Shown one piece after another: positions 1 through 10,215 of a stretch of 20,940 nt of DNA. Made by a program: the position numbers and the translations under genes. How positions within the stretch are numbered: the first letter of the stretch is position 1; each line of letters starts with the position of its first letter. Below the pieces are notes generated by a model. That model saw only the letters and a program-made list of their open reading frames with translations. It was not told the origin of the DNA and searched no databases. Origin of the DNA: Phlegmacium glaucopus (taxonomy: Eukaryota; Basidiomycota; Agaricomycetes; Agaricales; Cortinariaceae); assembly GCA_015039465.1 (NCBI GenBank), contig MU130549.1:25820-46759 (forward strand), given 5' to 3'.

Positions 1-53
1 CTATGAGCATGATTTGCAGAAGGATTTTGCTTAGAATTTAAATTCAAATCGAT

Positions 54-158
54 CTACGAGTCCAAAATTTTAATTAGTCCCCTCTATGTCAAGATAGACC
101 CTCAAAATGTGCACTTTAACATGATTAGGGGCCAGTAATTAAAATTTTAAACTCGTAG
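54..158. repeat. Short imperfect inverted repeat (fold-back, MITE-like)
   Basis: The left arm (54-83, starting ctacgagtccaaaatttt) and right arm (127-158, ending attttaaactcgtag) are reverse complements over about 30 bases with a few mismatches, separated by about 43 bases. The unit could fold into one hairpin. No coding potential and no clear target-site duplication were found. It resembles the remnant of a small non-autonomous DNA element, but a chance or regulatory hairpin is not excluded. Confidence 0.5.
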
Positions 159-1295
159 AATTGAAGCCATATACAAGTAGATTATTTTATCTCTGCAAAT
201 ATAATCCTAAATCCCATCTGTTGTGAAGATAATAGCCCAAGAAGGCACAGGTGGAAGCAAGAGATGCACTGGTGATTGTCATGGGTAAACTATAAAATTT
301 TCCGGGTTTGGACCCATGGACATGTACATCTAAACATTCTCTACATTTTGCAATTTTATTTGTCCAGAATGGTGAAGAAATGAGTAATCTGTGGGCCCAC
401 CATGGTAGATCAATAATTGATGTGAGCAAGTTGAGTTGCCTAATTTGGACATATTCTAAATGACGAAGCAGGGCCACCATGCAGGAGGTGTAGCCAGGTC
501 ATTTCTCAACGGATTTTGATAAAACAAATTGCAAAAAATTCAGAAAAAAAAGAGCTACATGGCTCAAAGCAGAAAATTGTTGAAAATACACAAAATTCCT
601 TGTGACAATTCCTAGAAGGATCTGAATATCCATACCCTTACCTTGTTCCTCATATCCTTCACTTAGGCCTCTTTGGCACTTGTAAGCTCATCCTTGATGA
701 GGTTAGTAAGACTGGGGAGACATATTGCTGAGATGATGAGCAGGATTGGGAGGATGTGGATGATTGACATCAGAATGTATAAGATCTTGGTCATAATATT
801 GCAATTTTCCCAGAATATTTCATTTATTTAGGGGTAATATTCAGGATTATTGTATTATATACACTATACTATGTATACTTTGCAAAAAAAATGGAGGGAA
901 ACAGTCAATAACTCAAGGAACTGCAACTGTATCAGTAAATGTGACACCAATGGCTGTGTCACACAGTGTGACTGGGTCAGGCTGTTACCGGGGATTGTCT
1001 TGGGGATTGTTCACCTCCAATAAAAGGTAACCATTTCCTTCTATACGTGTATGAAACTTTCACATAGGGTCCCTAGAAGAGAATTGTATAAGAACGAGTC
1101 TTTACTACGTAAGACTCGTAATATGTCTATGTATAAAACATCTGAGTTCGATACCCAGCACTAGACTTTGCACAGTTTTATTTTAAACTCAGCTGAAGTG
1201 CCTGCTGCCAATCAAACCGAAAGTCCAAAGCTGCCATCTTTCATTCCACCAGATCTCTTGAATCTGACCGGTGTAATCTACAGAGCCCTATGAAA
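159..1295. other. Gene-poor AT-rich stretch
   Basis: No reading frame here shows family motifs or consistent splice phases. An open frame at 187-480 (-) has no recognisable domain and starts in low-complexity sequence. Minor structures are a 7-bp inverted repeat gtgacac/gtgtcac near 938-960, a hairpin at 1095-1118 (cgagtctt / aagactcg) and a lone tRNA B-box-like word (gttcgatacc) near 1145 without a matching A box. Confidence 0.5.
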
Positions 1296-1572
1296 TCAGC
1301 TAGAAAGCTTCCAGTCGACAGGAGGAGCACTGGCACGAACAAACCCCATCCACGCATCTGCATGTCCTGGATCAACCTTAAAATAAAAGTCATAGCGTTG
1401 CAAGGGTTATGTGGATAAGTGAGCTCCCGTGAGATATCTGTTCGATAGTTGATCTAACAGAACTCGGATCTGCCACGCTGAAGGCAATGACCCACTCAAA
1501 CCAGTAAAATGATATGATGAAAGATTTTCCGAGTTCAACGTCAGCAGCGCGCTCTGATCTGAACACTCTCAA
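1296..1572 (-). pseudogene. Unidentified coding-like fragment (family seen again at 10216-10299)
   Basis: On the minus strand an open frame contains WFEWVIAFSVADPSS. A further open piece in another frame reads GHADAWMGFVRASAPPVDW before a stop at 1296-1298. A GT-AG intron could join the two (gttagatc to ttttaag), but start and upstream exons are missing. The WFE..ADPSS block recurs in inverted orientation at 10247-10294, where the differences are transitions. I do not recognise the protein family. The fragment may be a relic of a duplicated gene, since both copies point away from a neighbouring 7TM gene. Confidence 0.3.
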
Positions 1573-1868
1573 CTTGGCACTCTCAAAGTTACCTTATCAC
1601 GATATCGATTACAAGACAAATGACTCACAAACTCAACTCTCTTTTGCCAGTGCTCAACTGCGAGTGGAAAAAGGAAGGAGGGTACTTATGTAAGAACTAC
1701 TATCTCTGAAACGGACTGATTTTTATCTTTGGCGATGTCCATCAGTTTCAGTAGTATCAATAAGATACGATCATGGATGTATTGATCGCAGTCTATAAAG
1801 CCAAGTGAAAAGCTTCAAAAAGAGGTTTCTTAAAAGGCCTGCTTGCAATCTACCACTACATCACTGGC

Positions 1869-3162
1869 ATGTCCGTGCCACCGTGGCCCCTGATATCTTC
1901 TTATTGGATAATTCTCGGCATCTTTTGTCCCCCCGTTGTGGCGGGATTCTTGTTTGGTAATAATATATTATTTCTGACGACCAATGATCTCACTAAACGC
2001 AATATCATATTCAGGAGTTTATACTGGCTGTTTTGTTCTTTACCTATACCTCCATGCGATGAACACTCTGAAAGATTCCGACGCAAAGCGAAAATTTCTT
2101 ATCTACCCACTTTGCACGATCTATGGTCTATCTATTGTTGTTTTTGGTATGAATATACGGCAAATGTGAGCCTGTTTCAGTCCTAGCAGTAATTTGATAA
2201 TATAAGTTTACTAAGTAATATAATATACATGTAGCCTCATTACTTACGGAACAGTGCACCAGACATTGCGGCAGAGTTGTCTGGAGGGCAATATACTGGT
2301 TGCAACATCCAGCTTTTACTATTTCCTTTCACAGAGTATTTTGGTAAGCAGCCACAGATCTGCTAGTGACATGATATGAAATCATCTGAATACCTTCCAG
2401 ATTTACCGATGTTGGACTGTGTGGGGACGTAGGACGTCTGTTATAATGATTCCATTGCTTTTGGCTTTTGTGGCACTTGGTTGGTCAAATCTCATTAATC
2501 CACAATCCATGAACTGATAACTTGTTTGTCATCTTTAATGAGGCATGACATTGTCGCAACTTGGAATAGGACTCGGCGAGATATGTATTCCATTGGCTCC
2601 TAATTTATATAATGTAAATCAGGGCCTGTATTTGGCTATCGATGGTCTCGTCATGGGACTAATCGTTCTGAAGATCGTCATGGTGTACCTAGAAGTGCGA
2701 CCTGTCACGGCTCAAAGCAGAAAGGAGAACAAATTTCGCCCTCTCGTCTTTATACTCTTCATCTTGATCGAGTCTGGCAGCGTGGTATTTGTAACACAAC
2801 TATGCTTGATCGTCCTTCAATTCGGATTTTTTCATGGTATTGAGGGGAAGACCGGGACTTTGTTCGTTTGGACCATATTGAACCAGGTCCCTTTGAATGT
2901 AGGTGCTTAGTGCTCACTCACCATCATTTGATTATTATACTGAATGGGTTGATATTCTCAGGGAATAATACCAACAATCATTCTTGTACGAGAAGCTTTA
3001 GGAATGTCGTACAATGATATTACCCCGTTATCACAAACGATTGAAAGTCTGCACTTTGCCCATAATGATGACATTTCGGAGAATTCCAATCAGGCGGTTG
3101 AAGAGTTGGATGCTAGTGGTGCTCAGGATATTGTTCAGGTTAATCGGTCGTCAACTTCATGA
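1869..3162 (+). CDS. Seven-transmembrane integral membrane protein, six exons
   Basis: Exons 1869-1956, 2015-2165, 2235-2343, 2401-2479, 2543-2898 and 2962-3162 join through GT-AG introns of 57-69 nt into one 984-nt frame (327 residues). Hydrophobic helices include YWIILGIFCPPVVAGFLFG (exon 1), FLIYPLCTIYGLSIVVF, VATSSFYYFLSQSIL, SVIMIPLLLAFVALG, GLVMGLIVLKIVMVYL, LVFILFILIESGSVVF and NVGIIPTIILVREALG. The short loop IYRCWTVWGRR after a helix is typical of a large family of uncharacterised seven-helix proteins expanded in Agaricomycetes; that family match is from memory. The C-terminal tail is polar, acidic and serine-rich (HNDDISENSNQ), so probably cytoplasmic. The intron 4 donor (gttggt) is weak, but its phase fits. 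The start is the first ATG, just before the first helix. It is probably a plasma-membrane sensor or receptor-like protein; the ligand is unknown. No lesion is visible. Confidence 0.82.
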
Positions 3163-3258
3163 CGGCCGTTCAACGTTCAATATTAACGTTCAATGTCGAC
3201 GGACCCTATGCGTAGAGTAGTATGAATTTTAGTCTGTAAACATCCATTAATTCTATTC

Positions 3259-3507
3259 TTGGGTCTACGAGCGACCAACTTCTCACTGTCAGTCAACTAC
3301 ATCCCATCCAAATTCTCTGGTTTTAGGACTAGGAAAGGGGGAAAACATGACGATGAACACAATTTTCCCAAACGAGGTGGTGGATTACAAGCTTTCAAAA
3401 CCAATGAACCTCATATGCCTCAAAGCGAAGGGGAGGCTAAGATGAAACAAGTTCAGATGGATTCTCTTGATTACCAACTTTATGGTATGTATTCCCTTAC
3501 TCGTTAA
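3259..3507 (+). CDS. Possible exon of an unassigned gene
   Basis: An open stretch downstream of the 7TM stop encodes a basic, Gly/Lys-rich segment (FSGFRTRKGGKHDDEHNF) followed by MKQVQMDSLDYQLYG and then a gtatgt donor-like site at about 3484. There is no ATG near its 5' end (the frame opens at a TTG), and no confident partner exon. It could be a tail exon of a lost membrane-protein gene or chance open sequence. Nearby, at 3168-3198, the word cgttcaa(t) is repeated three times. No function can be assigned. Confidence 0.2.
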   Translation: MGLRATNFSLSVNYIPSKFSGFRTRKGGKHDDEHNFPKRGGGLQAFKTNEPHMPQSEGEAKMKQVQMDSLDYQLYGMYSLTR

Positions 3508-3590
3508 CTTCCACCCCCAACCCTATCCTAGCTCATGTTCTTCTCTATCGAATTCTCGTCTGCCTCCTAACATGGTTCGATGCAAGTTCG

Positions 3591-6500
3591 ATGTCTGGCA
3601 AAACGCAAATGTCTTACAGGCCCGAACTAGTCCGGCATTCTCCTCAACAATTGGTTACGTGACCTACAAACGCCGTACATTCAACCTCGAAGGCAAAATT
3701 ACAGCCGTTTTCATAACGATAGGCCTCGACGTTTCCTCCTTGTTTCGACCGTGTTTGGCTGTATCGGAAGATCTGGTCCAAAAGAAGTACGAGCCGACGG
3801 TCTGCCATCCGGGATCGGATTCTTCCAAACATTCGCCCATCGACGGCAGACGTCGGCTCGTACTCCAGATCCTCCGATACAGCCAAACACGGTCTAAACA
3901 AGCAAGAAACGTCAGGGCCTATCGTTATGAAAACGGCTGTAACGCACAATGGTCCCGTACACTGCTTCCCGTACCACTCGATACAAGCGATCGATCACGG
4001 ATTCAAAACCAACTACAATGCTGTGGTCGTTTCAGTCCTTTCCTCGAAGCTACAATCACTCAAACATGTTATGCGAGAAGTATTTTGCCAGGATATAAAG
4101 GTCCCTATCTGGTTTTTCAAACGAAGTTGTTGGATTAGAGTGGTATTTTCTTGGTGCCGGTGTAAATTTTGGTTATGGTGGCTGGGTTGTTGTGTTTGAA
4201 TCATATCATGTATAGGTTTGGGAAGGGGATGATGCCAGAGGCTATCGGCTTGATATAAAGGCGGTGGCTCTGGTTATGGATAATTATGCCAAGTATGTTG
4301 CTCCTTCCTCCTCGTTTTCCATTAGAGTTCAATATAATCACCGCATTTAGTCAACTTGCGGAACAAAATGGAGCCGATTTCGCAAGTAATATTCTCAGAC
4401 GTACACGTTCTAAATCATTACTTGGTAATAATACACTCCTCTTGATTCTCCGAGTCTGAACACGATATTCCTATGGATCCTTTCAAAACCAAGGATATGG
4501 GGACACCCAGCGCTTTCTAGATTCTGAATACAGAAGACGAACAATGGCCGGTTGAACCATGTAAGCAGAGAACCAGCTCTACGAAAGCCTTGGTTTGTGA
4601 TAGCATTCATGACCAACTTCCGAAGAGGTGAAGCTCTCAAAGAGTCATTCATATCAAAATTTGGACCACACTATCAACCAATTCCGAGAACTCGTTATTC
4701 AGCTACAGATGTACGTTCTCTTCTACTTCAGCCATCTTAATTGTTCGTAGAGCGATCCAAGTTCACCGCGCGGCAGGATGCCTGTTGCGATAAGGAGGCT
4801 GACAAGACACTGAAATTGGCGGAGCGTTTTGACCGCATCCCACAGGAGGACGCCGGTCATTTCGAATTTCAGGAATATAACATGTCACATTCTAAGTGCG
4901 TTGTATATTTTTAAAAATATTACCTCTGAAGTAAGGCAAACTCAAATATTGATGATTTCAGATCGATGGAGGATCTTCGCCACTATCGAGACATTCAGGA
5001 GGAGTATAAACGGATGGAATGGTTCAAAGAACCTATAGAGAAAGTTCGCACTCGAGGAAGAGTACGACATGCGAAGAGAAGCCTACAGTCCTCTTCCTCG
5101 GAAGAAGAGCGACATCTGCATGTATGCCTTGCCGATCCAATCTATTTGTCACAAAATTGACTTTTCCTGTTACACGATACGTTCTAGGATCTAGAGACAT
5201 ATTCCCGCGCTAATTCAAGTCGTGGTTCCTCAATCAATTCACGCGCTAATTCTGACTCGGGTTTGGACCTCGAAGAACGATTTTCCCGACCATACAGGGG
5301 GGTTCGCCTCCTTCTGCAAGTTTAGAAGATATTTGTTCCGATGAAAAGAAGGCACAGATAGTAGCTGATGTCTCCACTTGGCTCTCATCGGCACAAATGG
5401 ACAACAGTTCCTCTGAGACTCCTTCGTTGGCGTAGGCAGCAATGCTGCTGCGAATACGAGTGGGGATGCCCTGGGAGACACATGCTCCAACTGCGGGACG
5501 TACACCCCGCTCTGGAGGAGGGGCCTCAACGACGAGCTAAAATGCAATGCGTGTAGGATTTACTTTAAATTGGTTTGCATGCCGTCTTTTTGTTAAAATG
5601 AATAACTAATTAATTACTCCGATAGCATAAAAAACCCCGACCCATGCGCGACTCGAGCAGGATGCAAGCTGGCCCGCGTCAAGAATCCGACAGCAGTGCT
5701 GCGAATGCGAATGGTGATGCCTATGGAGCCGAATGCTCCAACTGCCGAACGAAACACACCACGCTCTGGAGGAAGGGCCTCAACGACGAGGTAAATTGCA
5801 ATGCGTGTTGGCTTTACTTTAAATTGGTTTGCATGCTGCCTTTTCGTGAAAATGGATATCTAATTAAATACTCCGATAGCATAAAAAACCCCGACCCATG
5901 GGCGACTCGAGCAGGACGCAAGCTGGCCCGTGTCAAGAATCCAACAGTAATGCTGCGAATACGAATGGTGATGCCTGTGGAGCTGAATGCTCCAACTGCG
6001 GAACGAAGCACACCCCGCTCTGGAGGAGGGGCCTCAACGACGAGCTAAACTGCAATGCGTGTGGGCTTTACTTTAAATTGGTTTGCATGCTGCGTTTTCG
6101 TGAAAATGAATATCTGACTAATTCCCCCGATAGCATAAAAGACCCCGACCCCGACCCCTGCGCTACTCGAGCGGGGGGCAAGCTTGGTCAAGTCCAGAAT
6201 CCGACGTCATGGGTGAGGGCCCTCTTTATCTTAACCATTTTCAATAATGAATGCTAACCATTGAAATATTAACTCGCCAGCTCGATCTCCCGCAGTGGCC
6301 GCTCGACTTGAATGCTACAACTGCTACTCCACCGCTACCGCGCTTTGGAGGAAAGACGACGAGGGGAACACGGCGTGCAATGCGTGAGTGGAATACCAAA
6401 TGACGTATTAAAGCAGTCTGATCAATTAATATTAATTAATCTTAGGTGTGGATTGTACTATAAGCTGCACGGTACCGTCAGGCCCGTCTCCGCCAAATCT

Positions 6501-7085
6501 ATTAGGAAGCGCCCCAGGAACGACTCAAGGCGAAGCAGCCTCAGCTCTCTCGGTCTCGGTTTCTCCACCATACACCATCAACACCGACAGCGGGACGGCT
6601 CCTCCCCACCCACTCTCGTCCCGGACTTCTCCACTGTGCCCGATTACATTTCGCAAGCGTATAATCTGGTGCCAGGTTCTCATTGTGAGGGTTATCCCTC
6701 TTCATCCTCCTCTTCCGGCTCTATTTATTCCTCCTCTCATCACCACCACCAGCTGCAGGACGTCAACGCGCCTTTCCCCAACACCACCTCGAGTGGAGGG
6801 ATGGACTTCTTGCCCTTTTCCTTTTCCGATATATGCTGCGAGCTTGATTTGGAGCCTATCAGCCCGCGCATGACGAAGCGAAGGAAGATGACCACCGATT
6901 CCCTGCCCGAGCTTCCCTCCAGCACCACGTCCTACTCCACAGGTGGTTCATGCGATAGGCTTTGCCGCTTCATCCACCTCCACTACAGACGTATCAGACA
7001 GGGCCAGCCCCAGATGCAATTCCGGTTCTTGAGCCTGAAGACGCTCAAGAGACATGGTACTGGGCTGTTGAGGTGGGGCAAATAA
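3591..7085 (+). CDS. GATA-type zinc-finger protein with four fingers, many exons
   Basis: This is probably a nuclear DNA-binding transcription factor. Phase-consistent exons: 4216-4292, 4351-4424, 4534-4627, 4689-4710, 4753-4895, 4962-5121, 5188-5301, about 5437-5572, 5626-5826, 5880-6080, 6134-6212, 6281-6383, 6446-7085. Upstream coding includes HNGPVHCFPYHSIQAIDHGF (to 4100); an N-terminal exon may start at ATG 3591. The four fingers are type IVa: CSNC-X16-CNACR, CSNC-X17-CNACW, CSNC-X17-CNACG and CYNC-X17-CNACG, followed by basic HKKPRP tails. The C-terminal part is Ser/Pro/His-rich with KRRKM, a possible nuclear localisation signal. Three problems remain. The 5' exon is interrupted by a MITE-like palindrome and an in-frame TGA near 3654. 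The join between 5301 and 5437 does not close in phase. Near 6945 a second frame (FAASSTSTTDVS) looks more natural than the one ending at 7085. The finger exons splice cleanly; whether the whole gene is functional or decaying is open. Confidence 0.65.
3699..3942. mobile_element. Fold-back MITE-like palindrome
   Basis: The arms 3699-3806 and about 3845-3942 are reverse complements with few mismatches plus a 10-base insertion (tccaaaagaa) in the left arm. The loop is under 40 bases. The termini read TA-CAGCCGTTTTC ... GAAAACGGCTG-TA, so a TA target duplication with terminal CAG is possible, as in Tc1/mariner-type elements. It lies at the 5' end of the GATA gene, between coding-like sequence (ending near 3698) and the exon containing HNGPVHC. 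The long open frames on both strands here are mirror images caused by the palindrome. Confidence 0.7.
5437..6190 (+). repeat. Tandem 254-bp repeat containing a GATA-finger exon and its intron
   Basis: Exon starts at 5626, 5880 and 6134 are exactly 254 bp apart. Each unit holds linker, finger, the words tactttaaattg and gtttgcatgc, a 53-nt intron and the following HKKPRP/HKRPRP exon start. Finger cysteine codons begin at 5483, 5734 and 5988. The first copy lacks one codon in the finger loop, and only the third keeps the canonical CNACG. Because unit length keeps the intron phase, each duplication adds 67 residues in frame. The fourth finger (from 6313) is older and diverged, with a different intron position. 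Confidence 0.88.
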
Positions 7086-7817
7086 CTACCTCAGCCGTTA
7101 CTCAAGCCAGACAGTATCTTTGGACATGGGAAGCTTCGACATCGAAGGCCATGTTCTACGAAAGTCGACCGTGTCCTTTACACCGTAGTATTCATTGATT
7201 TGCGCAGTGATCCGGTTCTCCAGAGTCAAGACACTGCCATTGAGGTGACCTCAGGACATATATGATAACGGAAGGCGTATGACTCTTCGCTATCTATAGT
7301 TAATACTGTGAAGACTGGCGCAGCGATTAGAACGCCCGCACGACTTGCCACTGACTGCCAAGGAACTATCATTTTCAGAGACGAAAAGTCTCCGATGCAC
7401 GTAGCCATGCCCGTCATTCATAATGCAATCGCCAGAATAGGGAAGGTCCAAGAAAGAACAACTGGTCGCATACACAAGCATATATTCCAACAGTTGACGA
7501 GCTGGGGCCCGAGTGTAGTTACACGGTTCTATTCAGACTGTAATCTGCCACTTGCGTTGGAATTATCGTATGCCAATTTGCATATTCAACCCTTGACAAG
7601 AGAATAATCTCATTGGTTACAATAATTTAATTTGAAAGATACCCGCAGGTCATTTGTGTAGATACCATATGATACGACACTCTGTATAGTTATAGATATG
7701 TGGTCATTGAACTTAAATCTGCAATACCACTGCGAAAACATGTCACTATTAATCGAATGTTGATAGATTGGGTCACATACACCATTCCAAGGTTGAGTCT
7801 GTGATAGTCAGTCATGC
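7086..7817. other. Intergenic stretch between convergent genes
   Basis: This lies between the 3' ends of the GATA gene and the minus-strand receptor gene. It contains repeat copy A (7331-7520). Just after 7085 a short open piece (SLDMGSFDIEGHVLRKS) might be an alternative C-terminus of the GATA gene in another frame. The open frame at 7690-7944 (-) is the 3' region of the receptor gene read in a wrong frame. No other feature is supported. Confidence 0.4.
7331..7520 (+). repeat. Direct repeat copy A (pairs with 9912-10101)
   Basis: This 190-bp block aligns without gaps to 9912-10101 on the same strand, with about 23 mismatches (about 88% identity). Both copies are open on the plus strand (GTIIFR, SPMHVAMP, IHKHIFQQL, SWGPSVV) and partly on the minus strand. 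Many differences change residues, so coding function is unproven. The two copies bracket the receptor gene. Confidence 0.75.
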
Positions 7818-9285
7818 TCAGACTGTTGCAGTAGTGAGGGTAGGAAGAGGTTTGCGCCAAAACATCCATAAGCGTAGTATGTCCTGCATCATAATTGAGC
7901 ACAATTTTGGCACTTGATAGGAAGGCTTTGAAGAGAGATTGCAAGTGAAGTACTTACGCCTTGGCTGCCAAAAATTATTCCTACTGCTGCGGGGACTGTA
8001 AAAAAAAAGTGATACCTAAGTACATTCTTTTGAACTTAAACAGACCCTTACTCACGGACGGCCAGAGAAAGAGAAAAAACATTGTCCCAGTTGGCTATCT
8101 CACTTACTATTCCCAACCTGTCAATATCATAAATTAATCCGCCAGGAAATTTTGATTATTTAAGCTTGAAAACAACCCAATCGACAGAATCGAACAGAGG
8201 CCAAAGAGGCCGAGACGCAGAATGAGGCCGAACGGAGTATTGTTACGAATCAAAAGTGGTTTGCATGCCTTCCAGTGTTTACGACATTTGAGGATGATGC
8301 GCACTAGTCAATGCAATGGATCAACTATTGGCAAGCGATCGGCAGAAAAAAATCGGTACTATAAGGTACCACCTCACCTCCCAAGACGAGGCTTGCAATC
8401 ACGGAACAAATGACAATAGTCGATGTGATACGTACACTGTGAAGCTCAGTAGTGGATAAAATAATAATTTTCATAACGGTGAGACGCACGGTACCCAGAT
8501 CGACATAAGACAAACATATCCATCAGGTGTCCGGAGAACAGCCATTGGATTGAGGATGCCGAGCTACGAAGAAAAGTTAAGTTCCACAAGGTTTATAAAG
8601 CTTTCTTACTCACAGTCAGGACTTCAATAAGGATGCCAGTGAAGACGGCGTATGGTACCAAATAAAACTGCCAGTCGATCAGAGATCAGGAGAATACGAG
8701 GACAGATCACTCACGATTATCATTGTGGTTCTAAAAATGGTAGATAGACCTGATACCGCAAGCCAGATCTTAGTTGCAGGAATCAGTATGATTTATCCAG
8801 GCTTCTGGAGAATTATACTCACCTCTAGCATAAATGCCACAAAAGTAAGTGAGTTTCTGTGTACAAATTTCAGTCATGCATAGTTGATAGCAAAAAGTCA
8901 AACGAACAAGGCGGGAAATGCATATATTAACATGGTTTGAAACAGACAGAGAATATGATCCGGCAAGGGACCTGTTTGGTGGCCAATGATAAGGAGGTAG
9001 CCGATGCATGACAAAGCCCATGCAAAATTGAACGAATACCAGGCGGTTGATCGTCGAATGGAGGAAGAAAACCAGGCGGTGCATATTATGGCAGAAAGGA
9101 ATATTAGCCCGAAAATAAAAAGGACATCATGGGCGATAATAAGACGAATATTGGGCTTGATTACGCTTTCGTCTACCCGCCATGTATAGATAAGGGACGT
9201 CAAATATTGGACTATTGGATTCTTTGAATGACATACTTGGTTCGTAAGAATGAGGTATCGAATGATTGTATGCTTTCAATGCCAT
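7818..9285 (-). CDS. Seven-transmembrane receptor-like (GPCR-like) protein, 11 exons
   Basis: Minus-strand exons: 9237-9285, 8908-9172, 8823-8856, 8715-8768, 8614-8667, 8495-8563, 8378-8444, 8177-8303, 8056-8117, 7958-7995 and 7818-7883. They total 885 nt (294 residues), with every phase closing and introns of 47-74 nt. The ATG at 9285 opens a 17-residue N-tail; intron 1 has a strong gtatgt donor. Helices include VLFIFGLIFLSAIICTAWF, YSFNFAWALSCIGYLLII, FYLVPYAVFTGILIEV, STIVICSVIASLVLG, LILRLGLFGLCSILSIGLG and LSLAVPAAVGIIFGSQ. The motifs IRRSTAWYSF, IGHQTG and CLFQTMLIYAFPAL, and the end DILRLWMFWRKP, match a receptor-like family expanded in Agaricomycetes, recalled from memory and unrelated to the 7TM at 1869-3162. 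Several exons are only 34-69 nt. It is probably a plasma-membrane chemosensor; ligand and G-protein coupling are inferred. Confidence 0.85.
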
Positions 9286-9911
9286 ATGTCCCTTGCAAAA
9301 ATCGAAAGGGTGGGTGTGACTCGTAGCGAGAGAGGGGATAAGTAGTGAGGATCAAGCTTTGGAGCTCGGGGAGTCATTAAAACGTAGGAAAGCATCTAGA
9401 TATGATATATCAGCGTTGACAAGAGTACGGTAGATACTATGTCTGCGAACTAACAAATTGCTGATGTGATCACTTTGAACTTTCTCTGCATCGAGGTTTT
9501 GAATACGAATTATTTGTTGAAGGTTGCCACCAAGGTTTCGGGGGAAAATTGGCTGCGCGTGTTCCAAGAATAACAATTTTTAATTTGTTGAGCGGCGAGC
9601 GATGGATGGATGATGAGGTGTTGAAGTGACCATGCGGATAATCAGGATCTCTCAAAATTGACCCAATCTTCACACCCGTTGCATAATGATAGCAAACATT
9701 CCCGTGAAGGTATCTGAGCCACTTAAACATTGACCTACCTGATACCTCAACTTGAACCAAGAGTTCGGTATAAAGAATGTGATCCAGTGGACAAATTGAA
9801 ACTCTATAACACGCTTGCGCTACCGGGGAAAAGTCGCACAATGCGCGTATATCAGCATTTCGTTCGCCTCAGTGAAGGAAGGAAGGTCTTCATCAGATAC
9901 CAGAATGTCAA

Positions 9912-10101
9912 AACGCCTGCACGACTTGTCACCGACGGCCAGGGAACTATCATTTTCAGACGCGAAAGGTCTCCAATGCACGTAGCCATGCCAGCGATTC
10001 GTGATGCAACCGTCAGGATAGCAAAGGTCCAAGAAAGAGCAACTGGTTGCATACACAAGCATATATTCCAACAGTTGAAGAGCTGGGGCCCGAGTGTGGT
10101 T
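9912..10101 (+). repeat. Direct repeat copy B (pairs with 7331-7520)
   Basis: This is the gap-free partner of copy A, 2.58 kb away in the same orientation. The longest identical runs are the words gaactatcattttcag and catacacaagcatatattcc. Sequences outside the 190 bp do not align. A segmental duplication, or two insertions of an undefined repeat, would explain this. Confidence 0.75.
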
Positions 10102-10215
10102 GTAGCAGTAAGAGTCGGAGTTTCAAGGAACCGTCTTGCTGCATGTAAAGAAGAACCGTTCAGCAGACTTCGTAAACTATCGATAATCAGTTGATAATGA
10201 GTCCGTCTCCTTCAT

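Noticed and set aside
187..480. 97-residue open frame on the minus strand
   Set aside because: No family motif, no splice partners and no paralogue in the window; not enough to call a gene.
1095..1160. Possible tRNA or SINE (hairpin plus gttcgatacc B-box-like word)
   Set aside because: The T-arm pairs imperfectly, there is no A box or acceptor stem, and no cloverleaf can be drawn.
3467..4138. Long open frames on both strands across the palindrome
   Set aside because: They mirror each other because the sequence is an inverted repeat; composition and splice signals do not support a protein here.
6945..6962. A 16-nt GT..AG segment in the GATA gene 3' exon treated as an intron
   Set aside because: Far too short for spliceosomal removal; recorded instead as an unresolved frame ambiguity.
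9172..9234. Apparent frameshift at the receptor N-terminus (ATG at 9234 out of frame)
   Set aside because: A 64-nt intron 9173-9236 with a gtatgt donor restores a clean frame from the ATG at 9285.
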